Shown: one piece after another, positions 25,101-32,581 of the stretch | How positions within the stretch are numbered: position 1 is the first letter of the stretch | Layout: every line of letters begins with the position of its first letter | Source of the DNA: Allofournierella massiliensis | GTDB lineage: Bacteria > Bacillota > Clostridia > Oscillospirales > Ruminococcaceae | Assembly: GCF_004345265.1 (NCBI RefSeq) | Contig: NZ_SLUM01000030.1 | Coordinates: 1-41,489 of the forward strand | Reading direction: 5' to 3' | DNA: 41,489 nucleotides | Program-made: the position numbers and the translations under genes | Notes under the pieces: model-generated | The model's database searches: none | Told to the model about the DNA's origin: nothing | The model's input: only the letters and a program-made list of their open reading frames with translations

Positions 25101-27556
25101 GTATTCTGAACAGCCTGATCGATAAAGCGGGTGACCTGGTCGATCTGCTGCCCGCCACCTACACCACCATCCATAAGGCATCCGTCTCTCCGGCGGACAG
25201 CCAGTGGGGCTTCGTGGTGGATGGCACCTACCAAGAGGGTTCCACAACCCGGTACGCCCCCTATGCAGGAGGGTTTGCCGGATTCGTCCAGGCGGCCTCC
25301 ATCGGGGAGAAAGCAGATGCCGGAACCACGGAAGAACAGCAAACAACCTATCGCGTGACGGTCAACGGTCTGCGCAGCGTGCAGGGCGGCCTGTACGCCG
25401 GCGGCTTCTTCGGCATGGCTGATGTGGCCGGTGTGGCCGAAGTGGGCGGCACCGGTTCCGATGGCGGCACCACAGATGTGATCGGCCCACTGATCCAGCT
25501 GGGCAGAATCGACGCCATGGACGTACTGCGCTGCTACATCAACAATGCGGCAGTTCACGGCGTTGCCGAGGGCTTTGCCATTCAGGCTTACAGCACAAAC
25601 GCTGGCGAAGGTATTTATGAAGAAACCCGCCAGACCGGCTGTGCCGGCGGCTTTGGCGGCGGCCTGATGAACGGCACTGTCCAGAATGGCGCTGTGACCA
25701 GTCTCTCCAGCGTTCAGGCGCTCAACTATACCGGTGGCTTTATCGGCCACATGGGTAAGAGCGGCGTGGTGGACGTGGACAGCGTGGAGCTTCTTAACAA
25801 ATTCCTGGCCCTGGGAGCCGGCGTGAGCGATCTCTTTGGTTCCCAGGTGTTTGACAGCATCGTGGCGGGCATTCCGGAAGGTGCTACCATTCAGGCTATG
25901 GGCGGCAAGGAACCCATTGCTGGCGGCTTCGTGGGTTACAGCGACCTGGGACGCATCAAAAATGACCATGTCACCGATCTGAAAAAGGTCACCAGCGACC
26001 AGATCGCCGGCGGCTTCATCGGAAAAACCGACATGGCCTATCTGGTCAGCGTGGGGGCGGATTCGCCTTTGCTGAACGGTGTGCTGTATGTGGTCAACGA
26101 GCTGGTGAAGGCCCTGTATCTGGATAGCGACCGCCTGCAAAGTATCAATCTTGCACATTTCAATCTTGGTATTGTAAGTGTGGATGTCCTGCGGGAGGGC
26201 AATGTTGCCAAAGTCAATCTTTTGGGCATACAGATTTCGGTGGCCCTGTCGAAACAATCGGATAACCCCAACCAGCAGACCGACGTGGCCATCATCACCA
26301 TCGGCGATTCCGCGATTCGCCTGCCCTGCACGGAAGATGGCGTGAACGAGGACGATCTGAAAAACGTGGAGATCAACCTCATCAAGGGCAACCGCACCGA
26401 GCTGGACAACTGCTCCGTCACCGGTGTGGCCAATGGCTACGACGTGTTTGCCGGCGGCGCCACCCAGGATACAGACGGCACCCATGCAAACGGCATGGCC
26501 GGCGGCTTTGTGGGCTACAACCACGAGGGCAAGATCAGCAACTCGGAGATGGTGCTGTGCGATACGGTGCGCGGAACAGCCCAAAAGGTAGGGCCGTTTA
26601 CCGGTTACAACGATCTGAAATCCGTGTATTGGTTCAACACCATTGCCTCTATCGAAGGTGAAGGAAATACGTACTCCATCTATCGTCCGCTGGAAGCGGC
26701 ACTGACCAACATCAACACAAACGGCGGCAATCCGATCGGTGCTGCTGCAGTGGAATATCCGCAAGAAGCCCCGGTCTACAACCGTTATGTGATCCAGCAC
26801 ATCAACTCCTTTGAAGATGTGCTGGATACCGGTAAGGAGCTGAGCGTCTACGACATGTTCAAGGCGCTGGAAGGTGCCGATGAGGTCGGCGAAAATGACG
26901 AAGGTGAAACCACCGCCACACGGGAGCTGAATGCCTATATCAGCGACGCTCAGGCGGTGCTGATGCGGAATGCTGCTTCCCCGGACAACCCGCCCACCCT
27001 TGTGCCGGAGCCCGGCGTAAACGCCGACCCCTGCTACGAGAATGTGGACCTGACCATCCACAAGGTCTGGGACGACTGGTTCAACTTCGGCCAGACCCGT
27101 CCGGACAGCATCACCCTTACCATCTGCCGGCAAGAATATAATGCCGATGGCACGCCAATCGGCGCAACAGAAACCTATAAATCGGTCACCTTGACTTCTG
27201 CGGACCAGGATGGCCCCTGGTCTGCGGTTTGGAGTACTGTGCTGAAGAATGTGCCCCTGTATAAGTACGAGGATGCCAATGGAAACGGTGTACTGGACTA
27301 CGAAGAAACCATCACAGCCTACTACGTCTACACGGTGAAGGAAGAGAACGTGCCGGCCGGATACACGGTCAGCTACGAATTCTACGACCCCAACCATGCA
27401 GGCGATTATGAACTGACCGTCACCAACAAGCTGAACATTCCGCTGCCGGACACCGGCGGTGCGGGCGACAGCCTGTTTGTGGTGGTCGGGGTAGGAATCC
27501 TCCTGCTGGGGGTGGCGCTGGGTAAGCGCCGTACCCGTAGAAGGGGGGCGCAGTAG
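19121..27556 (+). CDS. Giant LPDTG cell-wall-anchored adhesin with AGGFVG (GLUG-like) repeats
   Basis: 2811 residues. An N-terminal signal peptide (MRKEYRIIAAGLAAVLAVNIYAPIHVKA) is followed near residue 66 by sixteen six-residue PE(A/V)SAQ repeats, a likely wall-spanning stalk. A very long body (about 520-2540) has the recurring signature YAGGFVG/MAGGFVG followed by short SVG-hydrophobic stretches and NC-type turns, resembling GLUG-motif beta-solenoid surface proteins. A C-terminal CnaB-like domain (VDLTIHKVWDDW; E-box YTVKEENVPAGY) probably forms an isopeptide bond. The end is the sorting signal LPDTG at 2775-2779, a hydrophobic segment and KRRTRRR. Start ATG at 19121 with AAGGGG upstream; a TTG at 19115 is less well placed. 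First gene of the pilus operon. Ligand unknown. Confidence 0.88.
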   Translation: MRKEYRIIAAGLAAVLAVNIYAPIHVKASLFPIPVVMSAEETLDGSIERIESADDITDSSVTTLEPEASAQPEASAQPEASAQPEASAQPEASAQPEVSAQPEASAQPEASAQPEVSAQPETSAQPEVSAQPEISAQPEVSAQPEASTQPEASTQPEATTRPEENSEGYAVYQNGVILLYTYEQLCAVGSGQPVMTGDGTELGSGEPVLDEQGQPVLYALDADYQIMEDIPLESVWTLPADFTGHFLSDEVAQDAPLYDRETDTIYIYHNYQLLTIASENAAQEPVMSNDIWPEQFGTGQFVYPDGQPEDEEGAQAYVTYDPDHHYVLSRSFTEQMPQMIASLVEAREADPAQLGGREHIGQVYVEIDGTKYILIGNEHQLAAIGTDAQVAPMLFVRTEVKFLVGLFRKVTLIPYYPGDADLKATSVSDTGITYKDIEEDTLDFQYLKSEESDGLWNPNFDDPGLVGAVVGILGDLLKGILSIVSSNNAEIVGLKGENTATPSIGADDGGLLGKPEYMPFNEVKSTYQDLKYTSDGNYIIFRDIDLNKLNGDTSQSNWVPLTFSGTMIGAKAINGETLTNGTTITATGRPVISNVRVLQNTPLDVGKRMGVGFFATLHSETGEVEGEGGSSFGSTGATVVSNLSFANPTIHTTTSETTTEDTLINDLTSGLGWIVGVILDEILGMLGADVSLKDILTDLLDARKSDPTALATGALAGRIVGNVQITGCDVISPDLYNLNSVTGGFVGYSEGATSYATENLGVLVKLLSGVLNLIPGLGLGDVITILLGNALPLDKLVPTGYESPVLTDCTVTGLSGTVGVSDTKYNGGFTGQIIGTQMIDCDVINSDYTVQAESYGGGFVGLARDAEIKGMLQEGLGILDAGTTGTLMLDCDVNGWTPKRGDAVSGGSYLGGFAGALANSYTVDCSLSVTGAITGSGSHVGGWAGVGAIGWATDLGKDNTNDTTLLGGVTDLLGSLLSSGGDTTALLSLAGVSPSAIMGCQINSVSLTVHADGDYAGGFVGNGNGLLLTPATAEYLNKLTYWKSNTITGSPSEGSNKLAGLSAVTANGNYAGGIAGSLGGASVGGLLNDTVGLGEFLGFTVDGVVLAEPYTVVAKEYAGGAVGLAVGGTVKNVDLQALEKVSAENMAGGFVGAGGPGSLADTNGLSLNLLGLDHLLTVGGLLNVIPGIKLELENCTVSGAGEGYIVEAIGHDTPTVEYVAGGFIARSNSTNMTNCHADKLKSVTADNAQGYAGGFVGISRTGDLADLGDLRDSEGALIAVNDLLGTIGTMVPDYTNCTVTYTNGGYVQADVAGGFAGDFQSGKVNNQSRGEENYYAVYNIASVNGQTYAGGFGGKVYSGALADVGGGISILGGSGLDINLTNLLNVIEAYVPYVSYAGVYSENGFTVTATELGENDVYAGSAGGFIGYASGAQISTCDVTYLKHTKVTPPDDLEAVNAPSYFDNNSAYAVTGGRYAGGFIGCMDIGSAASVGSGLSVLGDLLNLDNLLSALNVVVTTIEQSDVTGGPGGYSVLATASAASGALGMAGGFAGAINGGHIQDSNAHNFEYIIGQIAAGGYVGEMKPGDVTRVMEDASILNGLISVDTSLASLLQTFVPTIRNSSTDAVPCGGVVRAQAASDESIQRGMAGGYVGHNMGGSIWGLNTDPWKTALNPYTGPTSICKAERIRSVYGAEYAGGFTGFMEAADTASVGGLNILGNLISVNNILGALSVVYPTQENTAVYGPLANLDVNTWNKWVEYVGQHGGYGFELAQAGTVTSPEELNQKLANYIYGFNVVAGRSAQETLLPNPGGDAGGYVGLMRSGTLTNCMAYDVKLVSARGAAGGFGGRMETGGAADFGGVDIIGLKLEIDKLLQVVEVFVPAVRNSSAQGYTSGMTITATGTPAAGDDVGYAGGFVGAAYGAQIQLNDNDLPNAGKDSATWVGTGKYPAPTASCDVTGLRRVTGRNAVGGYVGVASSSSLASVNTNASSGILQGILNSLIDKAGDLVDLLPATYTTIHKASVSPADSQWGFVVDGTYQEGSTTRYAPYAGGFAGFVQAASIGEKADAGTTEEQQTTYRVTVNGLRSVQGGLYAGGFFGMADVAGVAEVGGTGSDGGTTDVIGPLIQLGRIDAMDVLRCYINNAAVHGVAEGFAIQAYSTNAGEGIYEETRQTGCAGGFGGGLMNGTVQNGAVTSLSSVQALNYTGGFIGHMGKSGVVDVDSVELLNKFLALGAGVSDLFGSQVFDSIVAGIPEGATIQAMGGKEPIAGGFVGYSDLGRIKNDHVTDLKKVTSDQIAGGFIGKTDMAYLVSVGADSPLLNGVLYVVNELVKALYLDSDRLQSINLAHFNLGIVSVDVLREGNVAKVNLLGIQISVALSKQSDNPNQQTDVAIITIGDSAIRLPCTEDGVNEDDLKNVEINLIKGNRTELDNCSVTGVANGYDVFAGGATQDTDGTHANGMAGGFVGYNHEGKISNSEMVLCDTVRGTAQKVGPFTGYNDLKSVYWFNTIASIEGEGNTYSIYRPLEAALTNINTNGGNPIGAAAVEYPQEAPVYNRYVIQHINSFEDVLDTGKELSVYDMFKALEGADEVGENDEGETTATRELNAYISDAQAVLMRNAASPDNPPTLVPEPGVNADPCYENVDLTIHKVWDDWFNFGQTRPDSITLTICRQEYNADGTPIGATETYKSVTLTSADQDGPWSAVWSTVLKNVPLYKYEDANGNGVLDYEETITAYYVYTVKEENVPAGYTVSYEFYDPNHAGDYELTVTNKLNIPLPDTGGAGDSLFVVVGVGILLLGVALGKRRTRRRGAQ
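19316..19603 (+). repeat. 18-bp tandem repeat tract (16 units)
   Basis: Sixteen units of an 18-bp repeat (consensus CCGGAAGCCAGCGCGCAA) encode Pro-Glu-Ala/Val-Ser-Ala-Gln. Adjacent units differ by one or two bases, and some blocks are identical, so copy number is likely variable between strains. Confidence 0.9.
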
Positions 27557-27572
27557 TTCTTTGACTGTCCGC

Positions 27573-27589
27573 GGCGGTTTTCGACCGCC
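27573..27589 (+). other. Small intercistronic hairpin
   Basis: GGCGGT-TTTCG-ACCGCC in the 84-bp gap between adhesin and pilin, with no T-run. Probably an mRNA processing or stability element rather than a terminator. Confidence 0.45.
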
Positions 27590-27640
27590 ATACACCCTTG
27601 AACCAAAACCCAAAAAAGAAAACGAAAGGAAATGTGAAGA

Positions 27641-29266
27641 ATGAAAAAGCAAATGAAGCGCGCAACAGCGGTTGCACTGGCAACTGCCATGACGATGGGC
27701 ATGAGCTTCCCCGCTTTTGCAGCGGGCAATGGCGGCGACCGCACCCTGGTTGTCACAGGCGACACTCTGGACAATAAGAAGGTTTATGCCGTCCAGATGT
27801 TTGATGCCCGTGTGACCGAAGGCGGCAGCAGCAACACCTTCGATAACTATGAGCTGGTCAATACGGAGAACTGGCTGGAGTTCTTCACCGCTAACACAGA
27901 GGCTGGCGGCATGGGCCTGACCGATCAGGACGATGACAGCGATATCGACGCGGATGATGTGCGCGCTTATCTGGAAGGGATGACTGCCGATAGCGCTGAG
28001 GTGAAAACCCTTGCCGACAAGGCGCAGGCCTGGGTGCGGAATCACAGCACTGACTTTGCCGTGATCACTTCTGATGATGAGACTCCTGCTGTTGCCGACA
28101 AGGAGACTTTCACTCAGCTGAAGGCCGGCTACTACCTGGTGTATCCCGAGGGCGGCTCCACCGGCACCGGCAACCGCGGTACCGACGCCATGCTGGTGAA
28201 CGTGCCCACTGACGCAAATGCCGAGTGGGCCATGAAGAGTACCTTCCCCACGGTGGACAAGAAGGTTGACACCGACGGCGAAGGTGGCAATGGCGCAGCC
28301 GATAACGGCAGCGCCCAGGTTGGCGATGTGGTCACCTTTACCCTGACCTCCGCTGTGCCCGATATGAGCGATTACACCACCTTCTACTTCGCCTTCAACG
28401 ATACCCTGTCCAACGGCCTGAAGGTCGTAGACAACACTGGAGCCGATGTTGTTGATGGTGATAATCTTACGATTGACGGTCTGACCGTCACCATCGACGG
28501 TGAGACCGTCACCGGTTATACTGTTTCTCTCCACAGCAACGTACTGAAGGTGGAGTTTACCAATCTGAAGTCTGTTACCCAGGCCGCCGAGGCTGAAGAC
28601 ATCGGCAAGGCCATCGTGGTCACCTACAAAGCCATGATCACTGAGGGTGCTGTTGTTGGCAATCCCGCTCTGAACACTGTTAAGGTGGAGTACAGCAACG
28701 ATCCCACCACTGGTACCACGGGTGAGTCCACCCCCGACGAAAGCGATGTCTTTACTTACGAGATCGATGTGAATAAGTGGTCCACTGAGGCCGGTGGCAT
28801 TACTGGTAACCTGGCCGGCGCTGAGTTCAAGCTGACCACCGATAAGGCCGGCGAACAGGTTGTCGAACTGATTGCCACAGAGGACGGATACCGCGTGGCC
28901 AAGCCTGACGAGGTTGGTGTCAACTCCTTCACCACCACTGAGGTCGGCGACATCACCATCTCCGGCCTGGAAGCCGGCACCTACTACCTGCACGAGGTGG
29001 CCGCTCCCGAGGGCTACAACAAGCTGAAGGCCCCCATCGAGATTAAGATCGAAATGACCAATGAGGAGACCGGCGAAGCCAAAATCACCGTGGATGGTGA
29101 GGCTGCGACCGGCGATGACGGCACCACCGTGGACGTGGAGAACAAGAAGGGTATCGAGCTGCCCGAGACCGGTAGCATCGGCACCATCAGCCTGACCGCC
29201 GCCGGTGTGGCCATCGTGCTGGCCGGCGTGCTGGCGCCCCGCAAAAAGAAGTCCGAGCAGGAGTAA
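27641..29266 (+). CDS. SpaA-type major pilin (LPETG)
   Basis: A 541-residue secreted pilin subunit. Signal peptide MKKQMKRATAVALATAMTMG ending near AFAAG. The N-terminal domain has the pilin pattern GYYLVYPEGG, and the middle domain starts FPTVDKKVD. The C-terminal CnaB domain contains Lys in EIDVNKWSTE and the E-box YYLHEVAAPEGYN, which together form an isopeptide bond in Spa pilins. The sorting signal LPETG at residues 507-511 is followed by a hydrophobic helix and RKKKSEQE. Class C sortases join such subunits through a lysine, giving a covalent pilus. AAAGGA precedes the ATG. The sortase gene follows 3 bp after the stop. Codon bias is strong, as expected for a major subunit. Confidence 0.92.
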   Translation: MKKQMKRATAVALATAMTMGMSFPAFAAGNGGDRTLVVTGDTLDNKKVYAVQMFDARVTEGGSSNTFDNYELVNTENWLEFFTANTEAGGMGLTDQDDDSDIDADDVRAYLEGMTADSAEVKTLADKAQAWVRNHSTDFAVITSDDETPAVADKETFTQLKAGYYLVYPEGGSTGTGNRGTDAMLVNVPTDANAEWAMKSTFPTVDKKVDTDGEGGNGAADNGSAQVGDVVTFTLTSAVPDMSDYTTFYFAFNDTLSNGLKVVDNTGADVVDGDNLTIDGLTVTIDGETVTGYTVSLHSNVLKVEFTNLKSVTQAAEAEDIGKAIVVTYKAMITEGAVVGNPALNTVKVEYSNDPTTGTTGESTPDESDVFTYEIDVNKWSTEAGGITGNLAGAEFKLTTDKAGEQVVELIATEDGYRVAKPDEVGVNSFTTTEVGDITISGLEAGTYYLHEVAAPEGYNKLKAPIEIKIEMTNEETGEAKITVDGEAATGDDGTTVDVENKKGIELPETGSIGTISLTAAGVAIVLAGVLAPRKKKSEQE

Positions 29267-29269
29267 TCC

Positions 29270-30148
29270 ATGAAAAAAGATACGCTGTGGCGGCTGGTCC
29301 GGGTGCTGGTGATCCTGGTGGGCATTGGCGTTCTGGCCTATCCCTCCCTCAGTGAGTATCTTGCCGAGCGAAATAGCAGCCGGGTCACCTCTTCCTATGA
29401 CGATACGGTCGCTCGTGCCGAGCAGGCCCGGCTGGATCAGCTGCTGGCTCAGGCGCAGGGATACAACCGCCAGCTGGCGGGCGCCAGTGCCGGGCAGGCT
29501 CCGCTCAGCGATGACAATGGAAATCCGATTACCCCGGAGAGCTACTGGGATCTTCTCAATGTGGATTCCACCGGCATGATGGGCTACATCGAGATCCCCA
29601 AATTGAACACCACCATCCCCATCTATCATGGCACTGAGGAGGCAGTTCTGCAGGTTGGCGTGGGCCATCTGCAGAACACCTCCCTGCCGGTAGGGGGCGA
29701 GTCCACCCATGCGGCGCTGTCCGGCCACCGGGGCCTGCCCACCCGCAGCCTGTTCACCGATCTGGACAAGCTGGAAGTGGGCGACATCTTTTATATTCGT
29801 GTGCTGAATCAGACATTGTGTTATACAGTGGATCAGATTCTGACCGTACTCCCTTCGGAGATGGACGCACTGGCCATTGAAGAAGAAAAGGATTATGTGA
29901 CACTGATTACCTGTACACCTTACGGGATCAACTCTCATCGGCTGCTGGTGCGCGGCGTGCGCACACCTTATGATCCGCAGCAATACCAGGAAGAAACGGC
30001 GGAGACGCTTTCTTTCTGGCAGCGTATGCCGATTCAGTATCGGCACATGCTTACCGGAGCCGCTGTGCTTGTGGTGATTTTGCTGCTGCGCTGGATCGTA
30101 ATTGCGCTTGCAGGTTTTGTGAAAAGGAGGAAACAGCAACATGAATAG
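29270..30148 (+). CDS. Class C (pilin-polymerising) sortase
   Basis: A 292-residue membrane-bound transpeptidase. It has an N-terminal membrane anchor (WRLVRVLVILVGIGVLAYPSL), a sortase beta-barrel, and a second C-terminal membrane segment (GAAVLVVILLLRWIVIALAGF) followed by KRRK, the class C layout. Catalytic residues: His153 in LSGHRG, Cys215 in TLITCTPYG, and Arg224 in NSHRLLVRG. The usual class C lid motif (Asp-Pro-Phe/Trp) is not evident; LLNVDSTGMMGYIEIP stands in that region. The gene sits between the major and minor pilins with 3-bp and overlapping junctions, so it polymerises the SpaA-type pilin and probably adds the minor pilin. Confidence 0.92.
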   Translation: MKKDTLWRLVRVLVILVGIGVLAYPSLSEYLAERNSSRVTSSYDDTVARAEQARLDQLLAQAQGYNRQLAGASAGQAPLSDDNGNPITPESYWDLLNVDSTGMMGYIEIPKLNTTIPIYHGTEEAVLQVGVGHLQNTSLPVGGESTHAALSGHRGLPTRSLFTDLDKLEVGDIFYIRVLNQTLCYTVDQILTVLPSEMDALAIEEEKDYVTLITCTPYGINSHRLLVRGVRTPYDPQQYQEETAETLSFWQRMPIQYRHMLTGAAVLVVILLLRWIVIALAGFVKRRKQQHE

Positions 30149-31976
30149 CAACAGGATTTCCTCAAAAAATCGCTGTTGGATCATTCTTCTTCTGATAGTA
30201 ATGCTGTTGGCATCCTTCCAGCGACCGGTGTATGCGCAGCAGCTGATGGGAAGCCTTCAACTGGATTGCCATGTGAATGTGGATGGTAGGTCTATTCCAC
30301 TTGCGAACGACACATATGCCATTGTAAAAATCGCAGATATTACTGTGCAGGAAAGCCCGGCCATACTGACTTACAAAACAACAGAGGAATTTTCTTCCTT
30401 CCAGTACGACTGGGCGAACCTTGACGACAATGCGCGTCGTCAGGCAGCTCAGGAGCTGGCGGCGTTTGCTCAGGAACAGCCAGAGCTGTTGTCCACTACG
30501 AAAATCACAGACAGGAATGGTGACTTGACCTTTTCTCAGCTGGAGCCGGCGTTGTACCTGGTGGTCAGAACGCAGGTCGATGTGGCGAACCGTGCCTGTT
30601 CGCTGGACCCGTTTCTGGTGGATATTCCCACCATTGTGAACGGCAAACTGGAATATACGTTGACCGCAGTACCGAAATTCGATTATCAGAGCATCCGGCT
30701 TCGGCCCTGCAATGTGACCATTTACATGGGCGGCAATGAAGGCTATGACGCGGTTGGCGGTGTGCAAACCACTTCTCTGCCGAAACCGATGTTTGTGATC
30801 GAAGCTCCTGAGGGTGTGGCTGTGGAAGATTTGACATTGCTGTATCATGATGACCCCAACTATACCGGTAACCCCGGCAAGCGATTCGAGTGGACGCCAG
30901 TGGAAATCGGTAAGGATGAAGAGGGAAATGTGTGCTACCGCCTTGACCGCAAGGATGGCACGGATGAAAATTTCCATGTTCAGTATTATGCGGACGGAGA
31001 ACCGGTACAAATGGATGAATTTCAGCCGGAGCTGGAAGAAGAGCTCTATAAAATGTATACCACAGGCATTCCGCTCAGTGAAGGCGAAGTGCTTGTGGCA
31101 TATGTTACCAGTGAAGAGGGGTCTGTTTTTTATCCTATACAGCGTGGGACGGCTGAATTAACGGTTCGAGGTGTGGAAAGAGAATCTATCATCAGCAACC
31201 CGGAAAATCCTGTGACCCGTGTATTTGCGCAGGAGGAAACGATTCCTGAGATTCCAGCAGGAGTAGGTGTTGTGGTTGCTCCGGAAGGAACAACCTACAC
31301 CTTGAATGAAACGGACATTGAATTAGAGAATCTGCACGGCGATTCTACCGAAATGGATGTGGGCCTGCTGTTTGATGACATCATGAATGAAGTGTATGAC
31401 CGGCAGTCGCTGTTGGAAGCACAGGCGGATGAATGTATGCCGGAACTTGAGCCGGGAGCCACGAGGCACTTCCAAAGCCAATATCTGGACTTGGTGGATA
31501 TGAACAACGGCAATGCCTGGGTTATGGCTTCTAATCCGGTTGAAGTTTATTGGGGTTATCCGGAAGGAACCGATGCGAATACATCCTTTACGCTTTGGCA
31601 TTTCCGGGGATTGCACCGGGATGGCACGGATGACGCGATGGAATCTGGCTATAATCTGGAAGATATTATGGCGGTCGAGCCGGAAAAAGTTTTTATTGAG
31701 AATACGCTTCAGGGAATTCGCTTTACTGCTGAACCCGGTGGCTTTTCTCCGTTTGTCCTCGTTTGGGAGGAAAACACAGGCCCGGCCGAAGACTCGGATT
31801 CGCCTGTTCTGCCGCAAACGCCGTCAGATCAAGTGGATAAACCAATTCGAATTCCATTCCTGCCGCAAACAGGCGACACTGCTTTGTATGGCTGGTTGAC
31901 TATTCTGCTTGTGGGCTGTATTGGAATTGTTTCCATCACGATTTACAAGGCATACGAGAAGAAAAAACAGAAGTAG
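30141..31976 (+). CDS. LPQTG-anchored minor or tip pilin
   Basis: A 611-residue surface protein. It has a signal peptide (SKNRCWIILLLIVMLLASFQRPVYAQ) and an N-terminal domain of the short pilin type (GSLQLDCHVNVDGRSIPLANDTYAIVKIADI; LEPALYLVVRTQ). A larger beta-rich region follows, ending VFIENTLQGIRFTAEPGGFSPFVLVWEE. Two LPQT motifs occur near the end: LPQTP at 557 and the proper sorting signal LPQTG at 574-578, then a hydrophobic segment and KAYEKKKQK. The ATG at 30141 overlaps the sortase stop by 8 bp, with AAAGGAGG upstream inside the sortase gene. Last gene of the pilus operon. A tip or anchor subunit is the likely role, from its place next to a class C sortase. Confidence 0.8.
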   Translation: MNSNRISSKNRCWIILLLIVMLLASFQRPVYAQQLMGSLQLDCHVNVDGRSIPLANDTYAIVKIADITVQESPAILTYKTTEEFSSFQYDWANLDDNARRQAAQELAAFAQEQPELLSTTKITDRNGDLTFSQLEPALYLVVRTQVDVANRACSLDPFLVDIPTIVNGKLEYTLTAVPKFDYQSIRLRPCNVTIYMGGNEGYDAVGGVQTTSLPKPMFVIEAPEGVAVEDLTLLYHDDPNYTGNPGKRFEWTPVEIGKDEEGNVCYRLDRKDGTDENFHVQYYADGEPVQMDEFQPELEEELYKMYTTGIPLSEGEVLVAYVTSEEGSVFYPIQRGTAELTVRGVERESIISNPENPVTRVFAQEETIPEIPAGVGVVVAPEGTTYTLNETDIELENLHGDSTEMDVGLLFDDIMNEVYDRQSLLEAQADECMPELEPGATRHFQSQYLDLVDMNNGNAWVMASNPVEVYWGYPEGTDANTSFTLWHFRGLHRDGTDDAMESGYNLEDIMAVEPEKVFIENTLQGIRFTAEPGGFSPFVLVWEENTGPAEDSDSPVLPQTPSDQVDKPIRIPFLPQTGDTALYGWLTILLVGCIGIVSITIYKAYEKKKQK

Positions 31977-31983
31977 CTGTTTG

Positions 31984-32028
31984 ACCAGCAAGAAGCCTGC
32001 CCGGCGGGTTTCTTGCTGGTTTTTGTTT
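31984..32028 (+). terminator. Terminator of the adhesin/pilus operon
   Basis: Stem ACCAGCAAGAA with TTCTTGCTGGT (32010-32020), followed by TTTTGTTTG. It lies 8 bp after the minor pilin stop codon. Confidence 0.9.
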
Positions 32029-32073
32029 GAGAAAAAGTAAGTAGCAGTGAATATTGAAAAAGAAGCGGCAAGT

Positions 32074-32106
32074 GTTACGCTTGTGTAACGCCCCGTGTGG
32101 AATAAT
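32074..32106 (+). promoter_or_regulatory. SARP-type promoter of the VWA/SipW operon
   Basis: GTTACGCTTGTGTAACG, 10 bp, then AATAAT (32101-32106). It matches the promoter at 18889 at 16 of 17 operator positions with identical spacing, while the 10-bp spacer is unrelated. The conservation is therefore functional rather than a simple duplication. No -35 box. Confidence 0.7.
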
Positions 32107-32134
32107 AAAGAAAACAATAGAAGGAGGCACCAAA

Positions 32135-32581
32135 ATGATACCGTGGGAAAGAGCGACGGATTTCTATAGTGTTTGCATGGATAACACGGAGGATGGAGTG
32201 TGTAAAGGAAGACTGTATCATCGGTATCTGAGTGGCCCACTGATGTTTCAAAATCTGGATGATCTGATCTTTCAAATTAACGAACTCTGCAACCAGATTG
32301 GAGTGCCAGAAGCCTGGGAAAGATTCCGCGGAAAAAGAGTATCTGAACGGGTGGGAAATCATCTGGTTGAAGTCCCCAGAAATCATGAAGAGATTCGAAC
32401 CGAGCAAGGCAAGAAGGAAACGTTTTGGATAGTGATTGTACGGCGGCAATTCAACACCTGGCAAGGGGAAGTCTTCTGGAAAGAGAAGCAAAAAGAGGGT
32501 CAGTTTAACAGTATAACAGAGCTTATGGTGTTGCTGGCATCTGCTGCAATGTGCTCAGAAACTGGAGGGGTATCGCAATGA
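32135..32581 (+). CDS. Small protein, paralog of the SARP partner protein
   Basis: A 148-residue soluble protein of unnamed family, with Cys residues in CKGRLYHRYL and ELCNQIG. It shares its central and C-terminal motifs with the protein at 15912-16352 (see there): FQNLDDLIFQINELC and RRQFNTWQG...FNSITELMVLL. The start ATG at 32135 has AAGGAGG at ideal spacing; the longer frame from 32054 runs through the promoter and is rejected. It is the first gene after the second SARP-type promoter, and its TGA overlaps the ATG of the giant VWA protein (ATGA), implying translational coupling. Having one copy beside the regulator and one at the head of a target operon suggests a regulatory or assembly role. 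Confidence 0.7.
   Translation: MIPWERATDFYSVCMDNTEDGVCKGRLYHRYLSGPLMFQNLDDLIFQINELCNQIGVPEAWERFRGKRVSERVGNHLVEVPRNHEEIRTEQGKKETFWIVIVRRQFNTWQGEVFWKEKQKEGQFNSITELMVLLASAAMCSETGGVSQ

Noticed and set aside
23321-30184. Very long minus-strand open frame (2287 codons) opposite the adhesin, pilin and sortase genes
   Set aside because: It is an antisense shadow of strongly biased, Gly/Val/Ala-rich coding sequence on the plus strand. It has no start signal, no recognisable domain and crosses three real genes.
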